DNA of 64,000 nt from Aphelenchoides besseyi (GCA_024699855.1 JAMPIQ010000003.1:8060001-8124000); one strand, 5' to 3'; counted from the first letter of the stretch, positions 1-13,700 are shown. The notes: a model not told the origin generated them from the sequence alone. Made by a program: numbers and translations.

Positions 1-279
1 AAAAAAAATGCGAACGCTACCACTTGAAGTGCTCGCAAAAAATTGCGAGTAGCTAAAGCGCTCGCTACAGTACGAATCGCGGCCAGGACCGCCACCCCCT
101 TAGTCCCCGCCATCTAATCTTCGGTTGCGAGTTTAAGACGAGTTGAAATACTAGTTCCAGGAGTTAAAAAAAAAGGATGAGTGAGCTACAGTACGAACTG
201 CGGCTAGGACCGCCACCCAAAACAACCTCCCGTTAATCATTTTTCAACAAGTTCTTTTTCGCTAGCGGTCATTTTTGTG
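1..279. repeat. Left-edge region with an imperfect direct repeat
   Basis: No gene is seen. A motif beginning gctacagtacgaa and ending aggaccgccaccc occurs twice, near 65-98 and 185-218, with only a few substitutions between copies. It lies just upstream of the Merlin transposase, so it may be subterminal transposon sequence. No terminal inverted repeat pair could be matched by eye. Confidence 0.45.
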
Positions 280-1235
280 ATGAAAATATTTGATTTGCCG
301 AGTTGTGAATTTGATGCCTTTTTGTTCCTTCAACATCATGGTGTTGTGCATGGGGAACGACGTTGCGTTAATGGGCATGCTATGGATATCAAGATGGAAC
401 GTGGTACGTGGAGATGTTCGGTGAAGAATTGCCGTAAGGAGAAGGGACTTCGTGCAGATACTTGGTTGGACAATTGCAAATTGCCGTTCGTAACGTTCGT
501 TCGGTTTCTGTATTCATGGGCTTATGAAATGACAACCATCAAATTCTGTGAGAGAGAGCTGGAAATTAACAAGAATACGGTGGTGGACTGGAACAATATG
601 ATCCGGGAGGTATGCGCGGAGGAGTTACTAGCCAATCCCGTGAAAATTGGTAGGTATTTTGTTCTGTTCTACCTAATGGTTGTTAGGTGGTCCTGGAAAA
701 ACTGTCGAAATCGATGAGAGCGTTTTCTCGAGGCGCAAATACGACCGCGGACGAATGCTTCCTGAGCAATGGGTATTTGGTGGTATTTGTCGCGAAACTA
801 AAGGGACATTCCTTTACGCGGTCGAGAATCGAACTGAAGCAACTCTGATGGAGTGCATCAAGGTATCAATTTTGCCAGGTGGGAGATCTCGGTTCGGTTT
901 TTACGTATTTCTTAGGAACGCATATTATTTCTGACTGTTGGCGGGCCTATTTATCGGGAATACCGAAGCTGGTTGACGAGAACGGAGTGTCGTTGTACAC
1001 GCATTCAACGGTCAATCATTCCAGCAATTTTGTCGACCCAGAAGACGGCAGTCACACAAATTCGATCGAATCGAGTTGGAACGTCGCAAAATCGGCCAAC
1101 CGTCGACGCTGGGGAACTCATCGTTCCATGCTTGACTCGTATCTTTGCGAATATATGTACCGCCGTCGATATCGAGATCCGGATGTTTTCTTGACAATTC
1201 TTCGTCACATTGCTTTATTGAACCCGCCCAAGTAA
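280..1235 (+). CDS. Merlin/ISXO2-like DNA transposase, three exons
   Basis: Exons 280-649, 687-878 and 916-1235 join in frame to 293 aa with no internal stop; both introns are about 37 nt with gt/ag ends. The N-terminal third has a Cys/His cluster (RRCVNGH ... WRCSVKNC) resembling the zinc ribbon of IS1016/ISXO2-type transposases. The DDE catalytic residues are recognisable: Asp in VEIDES near residue 130, Asp in IISDCWRAY near 195, and Glu in NSIESSWN near 240. Merlin is the animal family with this transposase type. The reading starts at the ATG at 280; a GTG lies just before it. The intact frame suggests recent activity or recent arrival. It acts in the nucleus on its own element ends. Confidence 0.85.
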
Positions 1236-1275
1236 ATTAAATTGAGTGAAAACGTGTTTAGAAGCTGTGTTTGGT

Positions 1276-1340
1276 GTGCCCTGAATGGCCGAGCGGTCTG
1301 AGGCGCTGAAAAGTGAATGCGACTCTTCGGAGTGTAAGAG
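1276..1340 (+). pseudogene. tRNA-Leu-like fragment
   Basis: The stretch gccctgaatggccgagcggt followed by ctgaggcgctg matches the acceptor stem, D arm and A box of a class II (Leu/Ser) tRNA. A variable-arm-like actcttcggagt follows. No T arm or matching 3' acceptor strand is present, so this is a degenerate copy or a tRNA-derived repeat head. It lies right after the transposase gene. Confidence 0.5.
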
Positions 1341-1489
1341 CGAAAAAAGTGCGAGCTGGCTGAAAAAGTTGCGAGCGAGGGGGGGGGGTCTCCTAGGAAA
1401 GATCCCGCTTGAATGTCTTTTGTTTTGGTACTTTTATGGGTGCTCGGATTAGCCAATAAACAAGTTTATTTATTGTTCTAAACCAGAAC

Positions 1490-1784
1490 TTAAGGCCTGC
1501 AGAAGAAGGGCATTTTTGCTTGAAATTTTTGGGCAATTAGCTTAAAGTGAGCTCGTAGGTCTCCGGTTGTGCGTCGAAGATTTGTTTTAATCCCAACTAA
1601 ACCAAATTGGAGAGTTTTCCAGGTGCAATGAAGATCATTTACCTTTCGATTTCAATTGTCTGATCAATCGAGTTTTCTTGTACAACCGATGGACCACCCA
1701 CTTTGAAATTTCGAGACGTTCACGAGACAAAGATAAAACCGCATGGCCAATTGGTTGTTGCGCTAAAACCCGCTGCTTTGTCAT
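1490..1784 (-). CDS. Small two-exon ORF, or alternative 3' end of the PLC gene
   Basis: Exons 1784-1643 and 1596-1490 join in frame (82 aa) across a 46-nt intron with good gt...tttag borders. The product is basic and has no domain I recognise. An aataaa poly(A) signal follows on the minus strand near 1460. A possible acceptor (aaagcag, near 1773) would let this frame continue from the last PLC exon ending at 1948, so it could be an aberrant C-terminus for the PLC protein rather than a separate gene. The sequence alone does not settle which. Confidence 0.3.
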
Positions 1785-1947
1785 TAATTTCATTGTTCTC
1801 CGTATGATTCCGATCTTTTAAAAATCTCAATTACACTTATACATTTCATCTTTCATTGCCTACGTATAATCTTTTTCGGTTTTTGTTCATTTTTGAATTC
1901 ACGTGTTCTACAGATAAGGTAACATTAAATCAATTATGTCGACTGAC

Positions 1948-4900
1948 CTGATAGTTTAGAGCAACCATCTGTAATCCGAATTGCCAGAATTGCATGGGTA
2001 GAAAGTTCGAGCTGTCCATTTTTGTGACTCCAGGATACGTTCTCATGATGTGATTTCGCGTATAGGCAATAATTTTGAACGGTTGTTTTCTGCACAGCTT
2101 TCGCGCTGATGCTTCGGTAATAGAGGTCACTTGATAGCAGGAAGCGCGAACATTCGGTCGTGCTGAAGCGGTTGTTGGCGTAGTGACTGTGATTTCGTCG
2201 GCTGCCGGTGTTGCACTCGTCGATTTCGAAGATTCCATTGAAATTTGACCGGACGACTTTTGTCTTCGTGGCGTCCCCAGCAAAGTTGAATTAGCTGTTG
2301 AAGCAGTACGACCACCTCTTGGAGTTCCAACAATACTGCCGCCTGTTGTATTCGTCCCAGTGCCCAATGTTTTCGTAAAGCTGCTCGAACGTTCGGCAAT
2401 TCCACCCAACAGTAAATCGTCACGTTGATCATCGAAGCCTGTGCCCAATAGAGGATTTGGGTCAAAGTTTGCAACAAAACCTTTGAGATGAGCCTAAACT
2501 CTTAACTTTGTTTTACAAATTTCGACCAAACTGGCCTTAAACTTCACAGCTTGAGTGTACACAACCAAATCGGACAATTCGGGAGCAATCTGAGAAGCAG
2601 GTTGACGTCCGACGCGACGTCCAGTCGACAGATTACCACTCGCAAAAAGTGCATCGTCATCGGTTTTATAATCCGAATGAACGGCATCATCCTGAAAAAT
2701 GGTGTTATACTGTCAAGAACTAAAGTTTACGTGTTTATGCCGACGTGCCGTAGCGTTCGTTCGATCGCTCACGAACGAATTGGCGGACGATGAACGACGT
2801 GGAGTTGAACGTTGAGACTTTGTTGTTGGAGTTGTTTTTTGATTATTCTATAAAAGTAATTGATGTTTATATTCCTAGAAAAACATACTACACTCTCTTC
2901 ATCACTATCAGGATCAAAGATCTCGTCGTCTTCGTCAACGTCGTCAATTGTTGACGAATCGAAAGAGTAACGACTGCCTTTGTTTCTTGTTATCGGAACT
3001 CCGCTTGTGGTGCCGTTTCCAGCGAGAAGTGTGTTCGAACCAATCAGCTGAATGTTTCCACCCATTGCGGCTGTCGCTGCTACAGAAGTCAAGGAAGTTG
3101 GGTCCGCGAATCGAGGATCCAATCCAGTTGTTGGATCAACAGTCATCTTTTTGTTTTTGATCAGAATCTTGTACCGCAATTGCCACGGAGATGGCAGTCG
3201 TGGAGAGTCACTATAGTCACAATCGAAGAGGAAATTGGTAACAAGACGATCTCCGAAAACGGTCTAAAGATTATCGTTATATTTAATTATAGTTGAGAAA
3301 CACTTGCCTTAAACATTTGTGCCATTTTTGCTTGCTGTTGAAGGGAGCAATGATTTTCAATCGACAAGATTAGCGGCAAACTGGTGCTTGTAAATGCACT
3401 CTTCTTAATGATGTCAACCACTTGTCGGAACGAAATCTTCGTAGTTAACGTATGTCCGTGGAAAATCAATGGTAGTCCTATAATCGTTTTATGTTTGATG
3501 CTTTTCTTCCAAACTATTACCGTCGTCTCCATCCCAAACATCCAATTCAACACAACGACATCCGGCTAACAGAACTTGTCGATACATTTCCGCACTTGAT
3601 TCACCTTTGAACTGATGACCAACAAGATAGGTCTGCAATTGTGAGTTGCTTGTTGAAATGACCGAATTTGTTTTACGTTATGAGAAGAAGAAATATAATA
3701 AGCAGAAAGTGGATATTGAAGCTGATCAGGCGGAACCTCGATCTTCTCGGGCACAAATGCGTAGTTTGTTGGATCGGAAAGATAGCGAACAAACCCTTCA
3801 AAAGTCATGACCTAAAGATTCTGTTCATTAAGGCAAAATATGCTTGGTGGTCACTTGTTTTGCTCGATACATCGGGTCTGGTTCGTGTTCTTGGATTAGA
3901 CGTAAAACATACGAATCATCGACATTTTCCATTTGCTGCGTACAAATAAACTGTTTAATAGCTGCGGGAGTCAAAACGGCGTTTCGTGAGGTGTCGATCA
4001 ACGTTGCCGAGTTGATGGACGCAATAGCCAAGGCATTGTAGATTTTAAATTGCTTCTCATTCATGTGGAAAAGATTTGGAATCGAGTTGCGTGTTAGAAC
4101 ATCTAAAATGATTGATTCTTAAAAAGCAAAAGCATTGAAATTACCGTCAGGAATGAAATCAGGAAACGGACTACTAAAATTTTGCATTAGCAGAAGTAAT
4201 TGATATCCAGTTAATTTCGTCGATGTGGTTATTTGTGGGCCGATTGTACGGCATTTTGTTGAGATATTTGGGTAAGAGAACATGTTTAGAGCGACGTCAT
4301 CCTTGAAATTTCATTTTCCAACCGAACGGAAGCCAGTCATGAAACGGTGAGAAATTGTTGGTACAAACAAACGAATGTGAATTCGGCAACTCGTCAAAAC
4401 ACGGATGCTCGATACTACGAATTTCTCGAGGACATTCGCAAAATGGTAAGAATCTAGTTTTTTGTGATTGTGCGTACATTTACAGGGATTAACCGTCGAT
4501 TTGTTCAACGTCTCAGGTCCAACACAATTCAAAGTCAAAACTCAGGTGGATGTCGCTTTGGAGTTGGAGCGACTCATTTGCCGTCAAACACGTGTTATTG
4601 CTTGCTCTGACAAATGTTGGAAACAAGATGCAACCCGATAAGTAAGTCAACTTTTTTCAAATTAAATTACTCGTTTGTAATAATTTAGGAAAAGCGACAA
4701 CGATTTGGAGAAGTTTAAGAAACGTTTGTCGGAGGAATGTAATCAAGGATTTTAGTTTCACTTTAACTAGAAAGTTTTACGTGATTATGAGTGTTTCTTT
4801 CTGGAATTACGAATAGAAAACGGGTTCGTATTGTGTTGATGACTTCCCAGCTAACAATTTTGTTGGTTGTGGCCTTTTTTCTTGCTCTTTTCACTCAATA

Positions 4901-7505
4901 TCGTGCTGAAACTCCGGGCTGTCGTGTTCTTACGCGATTTTGAGCTACAACTCCAAGTTGGAAAATATGTGCATACGATGCAACGACCGCCAATCAAACG
5001 ACCACCATACCTTGAAAGTGTGTCCAATCGAGATTGTAATCGTGGAGATTGTTTGTCGCGTTTTGGAACGTGACTATTAGCACTCGAATGGATAACACAT
5101 TCATTGAACAAATCTCTGAAAAGTCATGATCAATTAACTTAAACAACGACTGACTTTAGATCTTTTCTCATTCTTGTGCTGAACAGTCGGAATAACTCCA
5201 AAAACTCGAGAAATTGGACCGGCTTCTCTTGATATTCGCGGCCTGATAAGCAATGGTGAGCTGATACCTGACCACTTGACGAAATCGATCCCGAGTTCGG
5301 TGTCTCATTTCCACGTGAACGCCAAGATCTAATCGATCGACCGCCAATCGAACGACCACCGTAACTCGAACTTGTTGGCGTTCGAGATCGTGGTGTATAC
5401 AGTGAATCCAAGTCTCCCGTATCGGACAGTGCGGTAAGATCCTTGACTTTTAACAAATAACCCGGAGAATTGGGTGTGGGTCCAGATTGGCTTGACAACT
5501 GCGATTTGATCGAAGGCGGACGAACCAGCGGTGATTGTGGTTGGGGAGATTGAGAGCGTGAACATTCTCGGGAGGCACCTTTGACTCGTCTGGTTACTGC
5601 GATTGTCATTTGTTTTAAACGACTTTTCGCTCCACTTCCATCAGTTGAAGAGGACGAGTCGGTTGGTCGAGAAGAAGTGTTCAGATTTTGATTCATTCCC
5701 AAATTTCTCCACTTTTCAACTCGACCACCAAAAGCTTGTAAGGCTTCAATTGGAAGAACGCTTTCATTGTAGAGTTGAAGATAAAGTTTCTTCAGCCAAA
5801 TAACTCGACGATCCGGATTTTGAAGTTGTTCGTGAATGCAATGAACGACCTTAAAAACGAATCGTTTAATTTCTCAAATTCTGTATTACCTTTTGTAGTC
5901 CGTGCATCCAATAGTTTGCTAAACATCCATAGTAAGACTAACAATATTATGCAACTAACCAATTTGTTGTGGAGCCAAAAAGTAAAGAAATTCGTTATCG
6001 TTGAGGATACAACCGAAGTTTATGGTCCAACAATTAACTGGAACCGACATCTCTTCAGCGCTATGACGACGATAAATTGACTAAAACAAGTTGATATGAA
6101 AGCAGAATATCGAGATTTACTTCAATGTCCAAATCATAAGAGTCAACAGATTCCACCGATTTTATGTAACTCGTCCGCAAAAAACCCTCCTCCATTGAAA
6201 TGTTCGCCGAACCCGCTGGTCGATGTGCCAAATACGCTTTCGATGAATCGATAGTACTTTGAACTCCTTGACGTGCGGAACCGCCATCTTTCTCTCCTTT
6301 CTCTTTCCCACCACCGTAGTTGATTCGATGCCACGAAACTGTGGAACAAGAAGCGTCCAACATCAAACGACATAAAACCGATCGACTCGTAACTGGATCA
6401 TAGTGAATAACCGTTGTGCCGTGTTGGATTCTTTGAATGACGTCCAAATCCAAGGTTGCCGAGTTCAACGGTATCAACGAGATTCCGTGGCTAGAATTTG
6501 GAATCGGCTGAACGGGTTCGTAGATTTTGGGTTCCGGTCGATCCACTTCTACAGTTTGTGTACTTGGATTTGGTTCTGTTGCAGCAGCAGCCGTTGAATC
6601 AGCTTGAATTTCGGCATTGGCAGCCGATTGATTCGGATCACCGAAGCTCAAATATCGACCAACTTCTCGGGAATGTCGATGGAAAATCTAAACGCTTATG
6701 TTGTTGTACAAAATGCCATTTACTCACTTCCAAATTCTCCATCACAATCGCAACCAAACTTATCTTCTCGGTGTTCAGTAGACCACCGACTCCAATACTC
6801 GACGAAAAATGATCGTCGCCGTTGACATCCGAAAGGAATTTCATTTTGTCGACTTCGTTTTCATGTCCGATTATCACAACATTCGGCAGGTCGTTGACAA
6901 TCGCGTACAAGTCTCGAAGAAAAGTGCCAAAAAACGGAATGATTCTCGATTGTGGCATGCGTAGAGCTCGTTGAATGGCTTCAACATAAGCGTGATGTGG
7001 AGCTCCTTCGTTGTTGGGTAAGAGGATCTCAGCGAACTCTTCGTAGCGTTGACGTTCTTCGTTCTTTAGCGACAGCCAAAATGGACGAAGTTTCGACGAT
7101 TTCAGGCCCATCATTATTTCAACTGCCGCATTGAAGTTGCCGATATTCCATAACGTTTCGATTACACGAATAATTGCGGACAAACAGTTTTTGCGCTCTT
7201 CGTGTGTTGGCTGCGATATCATAACGTGGGTTATCCATGAGGAAACTTCGCTCAAACGTTTAATCAGGTTCTTAACAGGACTCGGATTATCGACGATTGG
7301 AATTGATGCCAAATCTGCCCCGACATAGCGAATGAAATCGATTGGCGAAACGTTGAAGAAAAGTTGATACTCGGTTGATGACAATTGAAAAGCAACTTCT
7401 TCCGGAAATCGGAGAATATACTAAAACCAGTCGTCAGGAATGAAAGAGCGAATAACTTACTTGTAAACGTTCCAACTCTAATCGAAACAACGTGATCGGT
7501 TCCAT
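1948..7505 (-). CDS. plc-1: Phospholipase C epsilon-like, 3' part missing
   Basis: Minus-strand exons encode, in order: a RasGEF/CDC25-like domain (starting [15 protein letters not shown], main exon ending near 6680), a PH region (6650-6090), a Ser-rich linker, EF-hand-like sequence (4180-3820), PLC X domain (3806-3250), an acidic/Ser linker, and the first part of PLC Y ([27 protein letters not shown]). Catalytic residues of X are visible: [16 protein letters not shown] and [10 protein letters not shown]-PLCs hydrolyse PIP2 to IP3 and DAG, and the epsilon class is coupled to Ras/Rap. The start ATG (7505) follows a tttag acceptor by only a few bases, which fits trans-splicing. The last clear exon ends at 1948 inside Y. 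The final Y strands, C2 and both RA domains are not visible before the window edge. Confidence 0.85.
4291..4641 (+). CDS. Possible nested exons on the strand opposite PLC
   Basis: On the plus strand, an open stretch from a ttttag-type acceptor (4290) to 4444 and a second one from 4485 are separated by a 40-nt gtaag...tttacag intron. A further gtaagt...aatttag intron lies at 4642-4688, before an open 3' piece to about 4755. Reading frames are uncertain: the second exon ends in TAA right at the next donor. The minus strand here lies between recognisable PLC exons. This could be a small gene inside a PLC intron, or chance. No domain is recognised. Confidence 0.25.
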
Positions 7506-7744
7506 GATAATCGACGGCCTAAAAGTTGAAGAACAAGAAGACGAATGTGAATTGGTGCGAGAAGATTGAGCTAAAGAAAACAGTTGAATATGAAATGGCA
7601 GATTGTCACGAGTATACCACGCACAAAATTTTACTTGCTAACAAAACTGCGTAATCGAAAATCTAACTTAAGGTTATGACATTTACTTTCGTCTTTCTAT
7701 CTTGACTCATAATCCTCAACCTTTCGACTTTTATACAACACTGA

Positions 7745-10700
7745 CTAACCGGTTCGTGAATCAAACAACGTTAAACTCGGCTTGCTGGATCGATTGAAAG
7801 AACGTTGAACGAGCAAACTCGCTCTCGTTTGCATTATTTCCCACAATGTCATCGAAATTGACTTCAACGCGTTATAAGATGGAGCTGAAACGACAAAACT
7901 TTAGTGGGTGGATGGGTATGAACGAAAGAACCAAAACATGCGAACAATCGACCTCATTAAACGAAAGGAAGTCGAATGTTTTGGAGTCGTGTTCAAAATT
8001 CAAAGAACACGAAAACTCGGGGGATAAGCAGCAAGAATGTTTTGTCGTGGAAGTGAAAGAGAAGCGTCTGGTTATCATTTGCTTACCAATCAGTTGCCAT
8101 TTCGTTCCTCGGAATTCCAAGAGCAATTGATGCTTGGAAACTCCCCCGCCAACTCGCCATTGTTGTAGGGTTCCTGTTAGCAATGACAATCGAGTTTAAT
8201 GAATGTTGAGTAGTGGATACCTGCATGTTGTCGTTTAAGAACAATCTTCGATCCACCGTCCAAAAGACACAAAACCGCGCTACTCAAGCAAAGCAATCGA
8301 ACTGTCTAAATGAATTGAAAGTTTCAAATTCATTGTTTAGCCGCTACTTTTCCTACTTTGCGTAATGTTCGACCATGCAACAACTCTTTGACTTGAAATA
8401 CTTTGCAATTGAAAGCCGGCAGTTTCTTTGCGGTCTAAAAATGATCTTTTAAACGGTAAGTCAATGGTTGTTACCTGAATGTAAAGTTTTTTCATTGCCG
8501 TTTCACTCTCGTAGATTTGCGAATGAAAAAGTTTTCGTTTTCGTTCTCTGATCATTTTCACAGTTCTTCTGTCACCGCGCAAATCGATGGGTAGACATTG
8601 TGCTTGAATCTCAGTCGACACAAGATGCTCGTTATCCGAAGACACGCAACCGGAGAAGAGATTCAATGAACGTCGACGGTGTTCCTGTTGTTGATGTGCA
8701 GCTACCGATGCTTTTCGTCCGGCACTTTCACTCAAGGCTCTGGGTGCTGGAGTGCAGTACAAGTTCGAATCGACTTCCCAGGGAGTAACCTAAACTTTAA
8801 ATCAGTTATAGGCCTTTGAATTTAAAAACCATTATTTTTTGTGCGAGATCACGAATTCTGCCAAATTGACCTTTGAGTAAATGACGACGAATCGTTTGAG
8901 TGCGACGATTTGAGGGCCCTAAAATTGGAAGTTATGAGCGCAAACTTCAGAAACAAACAGTTTTCTTCGACGGTCAATTGAATTGCAGCGAAGAAGGCAG
9001 CTTCTTCTTTCGGACACGGCAACGATCCACTAATGATTTGATCTTGAAGCTAAAACTTAATCACATCGAAGATCGATTCGACGAAAACTAACGTCCAAGT
9101 ATTCGTCATTTGTTCGTTCGTCAGATTCCAATTTGCATTCTTCTTCGGTCTCCAATTGACTGTTCACTACGGCCATGATGTCAGAACACCAGTTCTTTAC
9201 TGTCGGATGTTGTGGCGAATTTAAAACTTGTCGAAGAATATCCGTACACGATTGCAAGGTTGCTACAAAACTCGGTGACTTTCTTCCAATTGGGCCACAG
9301 ACAAGAAGATTGAGCAATAGCTGACGTATGCACTGAAAGTCGGGACTCATTTCGATTCCCGAAATCAACTGAAGTGGACTCTGAAATCGAAGACATTAAG
9401 ATGAGGAAATTCATGTATCTCGTACTTCTCTATCGGGTACACGAAGTGAGTCACCTGCAACATTTTGAATTGAAATAGTTTCTTTGTTCAACTGGCGTAT
9501 AAGAAATTACCCGATGAGCGTGAGATTGCACGTTTGGGCAAAGGAATTCGCGTTCCGATTGTGGAGGCTCGTTTACGTAACACGAAACTGAAAAGAAAAG
9601 GTCCGCTGTTGTCCGATGCAATTGATGTTCCAGCAGAGAATGTTGATAGGCGAAGACCACCGGATGATGAGCGTTGACTCATCACTGATGAGGCTCGAGA
9701 GCTCCAACACATCGAGGATTCTTGAACGTAATTGTTTTTCGCGTGATTAAAGGAATGACACCAAATCGACAAACACGAAAAGTGTTTTGAACAAAATGCT
9801 TTCATTACAATCAAAATTTTTAGTTAATGAAAGAAATTAAAAAAACACAGGGTATACTCACCATCAGATGACTTCCGCGAACTGATCATCGTTGGACCAC
9901 AACCGCTCATCAACAACAACGGAGCACAATCGGAGTCTTGCGAGTTTCCAACTAGTTCGGGTGAATTAACAAAGTAACCGAATTCGAATTGACTCAAAGC
10001 TGATGGTCGTCGAATTTCGATTAACGGCAATCCGGGAATTGCTTGCGGACTGGAGGGTCGTCGAGCGTTTGCTCCGGACGGTTGTTGCAAAGATCCGGCG
10101 TTCGTTGGATCGACACCGGGCATCGGAGAACGTGGGGGTGAGGCGCCGTTGATTTCCAGTTCGGGCAGATGCGTATAGGGAATAGCTCCAGCAGCAGTCG
10201 AAACGATTAATTGACGACGATGTTCGGAACCGCCGGAGTCTTGATGTCCGGACTGTCTATAGGCCAAACGCATGGTTTCACGACGAGAAGGTGGAATATT
10301 TTGTAGTTTTTTCGTGAACTCTAAAACAGCTTCCGAGCCACTGGAATCGTTATCAGGCGAAGACTCTCGGCATTGCCGTTTGCAGGGATCAGTACCCATG
10401 CGATTACGGAAAAGTGATTGAATGTATTTCGGCAAATGCTTCTGCAAATAGTGACAATCAAAACTCAGTTGTTCAATCAAACGCACTTGAACTGAAGATG
10501 AAGAACTCGTAGTTTTTTTGGAACGACTCGATCCTGAGCTCGTGTCTGTTCCCAGCCTTCTTCTTCTCTCTTTTTTCAACTCTTTAGCTCCCGACGAGAA
10601 ACGTTTGGGACGTGGGATTTCGACTGACGATGAGCGACGAATATGAACGCGTTTCGATAGTCGCGAACCCTGATCAACACGCAGAAATCGTTTGGTCTCG

Positions 10701-13700
10701 GATTGTCGACCTGAACCTTCACGTCGACTAGAAATAAAGTTAAGGTCTTGAATCTTTTAAGACAAACTTACATAAAAGGTGAACCTAGTGAACAAGATGA
10801 ATGAGCACGAATTGCGTCAGAATTTGATGTCGACTGACCACCACTAGTGATTCCAGTAGTTGCACTGCTGTTTGCCGTTGCTGCAGTTGCACGTCTTTTG
10901 GCTACCAACGACAAGTCCCAAGAAAGTTTGTGGAGAAGAACACGAAGAATTAAGGTCGAATCGAAGATCATCGAAAATTTGCACAGATGTTGTTCCAAAT
11001 TGTTCAAAGAGATCAACACTCTGGCGGCCGGACTGTTATTGAACGATGCCATAAGCCCGGCAGCAGAGGAAATTGATTGGGAAACAATTGGATGATGAGA
11101 AGAAGAAGCTATTTGCGCTGTCGAAGCGTTTGAGTTAGTCGAATGGGCAACAGTGTGTTGTTGAGTCGAAGTTGTTTGCGTTGTTTGGACTGTTGAACTC
11201 GTTGTTGGCATTGGCGAACCGCCGGAACAACTCGGACGACGACTTGACGGAGTGATTGTGATCATCGAGAACTCTTCTTCCACCAACGTTGTTGCCACGT
11301 TGATTTCTTCGTTTGTTGATTTTGCAGTACTACTGCACGGTGGCGATGATGCCGACGGTTCTTCGGTTATTGCTTCAGTTGTGTTCAATGCTGATGCAGA
11401 AAGCTAAAAACATATAAATCTCGTTGTTCTAGTTATTTGGTTGTGTACTTCCTGTAACATTCGTTCTAAGATTCCTTCGACTGACATCGCCGTCCGATGA
11501 GAAGAATTTACAATGTGAGCAGTACGACAAGTTTCTATAAAAACTTCTGATCAATGCGAATTTAAGCAATGGAAACAATGGGAAGAAACGAGCGAAAATC
11601 CTTGAACGTTTTTTGTGTGCAATTTTGTTCAACTTATGTTTTGCAAATTAATCAACAACCTTTTATATACTCGTCTTCATCTTTGAACGTTGATGCACTA
11701 TTCAGATGTTGCCGTTTTGTGTCATTTGGATGTTGTGGATCTAAACGAACAACATTCAATCAAATCGTTGAATTAACTTACCCAACGGTTGAAACAAATT
11801 AACTCGGTTTCCAACTCTGTCGCCTAATCCGATATAAACGAGCACACGAGCTGCGTGGTGCTTAACATAATGACCAAATTTGGTCGAGTGATTCGTGTAG
11901 TACCTAAACATTCATTTGAACACAAGTCGCTAATTTGATTCCAACCAATCGTCTGCTGGCAACAGCATTTGAATCAATGCATCGTCGACCTGCATGTCCA
12001 GAAGCTGTCGATGTGTTGATGGATCCAAAGCGATAAGCGCCAAAGTTTGCAACAAAATACACAAAAGCTGTGGATCCAAAGTCGGCTCCAACATTTGAAT
12101 CAAAGTCTTCAATTGAGCACGTTCACACAAACGTTTACGAAAAACTTTAGACATAGAAGTAAGAAAAAGTATAATTCGAGCGACCAATAGTCTATAAATT
12201 AATATAAAATATGTAATTTGGATATGCTTACTGGGTGCAATGATTGTGACAAAGACGCCAACGATGCGCCGGCGAACAAACGACAGAACGTAAACCACCG
12301 GCGCCATCACGATTCAGCATCGTAATTGCGTTGTGTAGAGCTGCCAACAGAGTTGCGGGCTCGATAGCGGCAAATGATCCGAGAAGATCGAACGGACGAA
12401 CAGCATTCGAGGTCGCTGTTTTCGTTTCACCGGTGCTTGTCGAGTTTGCGCCCTGACTTCCGTGTATTGTGTTGGCCAAATACCGTCGATAGAAACTTTG
12501 TTGCTGTTGCGGAGTGTGTGAGGCAACAAGTGTACAGGTTCTTGTTCGTACACTCAATGTGCCCGAACGTGATTCAAATCCTACGGTATTTTCCATGGTT
12601 TCACGTCGACTCGAACCTCCAAGAACGTTGGCCAAAACTCCGATGTGTGAATTTGGATCGTCTATTGATGTGTTTCTTAATGGAACCCCGAAAGCCGGAT
12701 GAACTCCAATAACTGTTGCTGCTTCTTCGTCATCCAAATCACAAGATTGAAAGATACCGCCGGTTGCGTAAGGCGGTCGTTTCAACAAACGCGAAGAATG
12801 AAAGACGATGTCGGGAGTTGTAAACAGCGAATTCACAAGTCCGGCGTCAATAATCTAAAAATTAATGTTATTGGCCTTCAGCTTATCAACTTACTTTGTT
12901 TAGTGTACTCAACGCTGCAAATTGCCTACAAGTTCCGTTTCGTTGCAAACACGTGTAACAAAAGTTGACCAATTGAACAAGAACACCAACGAGTTGTCGA
13001 CGATTTGCTCGCAGATAAGTTGGAGTGGCAAGTTGAAATTCGCTAATTGACGTCAGAATCAGTTGATGAAGTAGGCCGCCGATGTGAGAGTCCAATGCAT
13101 CTCGTTCGCCATGATGTGAATCGTCCATGTCCGAACAAAACTTACGAAGTCCGGACTAAAATCAATGGTATGTAACCGACGAGTTTTCAACTCACTAAAA
13201 TCAATTCTACACATTCGGGATTGGAAGCCATTTTCTGTAACATCTCCCACGCTTGATCCCAAGTGATATTTTCGAAAACTGAAAACAAACTTCGGAATTA
13301 GTGGTTGTTGGAAGTTTGGTTTACATTCTTTGGGAATTTTACTTCTACGATGAAGTTGAAGAGAAACGAACGATTTGCGTCGATTTGATTCTTTGGATGA
13401 ACTCGTCTCCAACATAGAAGAAGCGCTTATTGATGGTGCAGTTGAGTTGCGAGGTGACAACGGTGCTTTATTCAGACTTCCACGCTCAACATAACTTCCT
13501 AAAACAAGTAATCTTCACAAATCACCTGTAAAAACCAACCAGTTGTTGCCGAATCGACTTGTAACTTACGGCTCGGCGTTTTGCTCATGATACTTCCGCC
13601 GGGAACATGAACAACTGAAGAGCGATTAGTTCGATCTTGTTGAATACTCGGCTGACTGATCGTATCGTCAACGGGCGAACAAGCCGTTTGAAACAAACTC

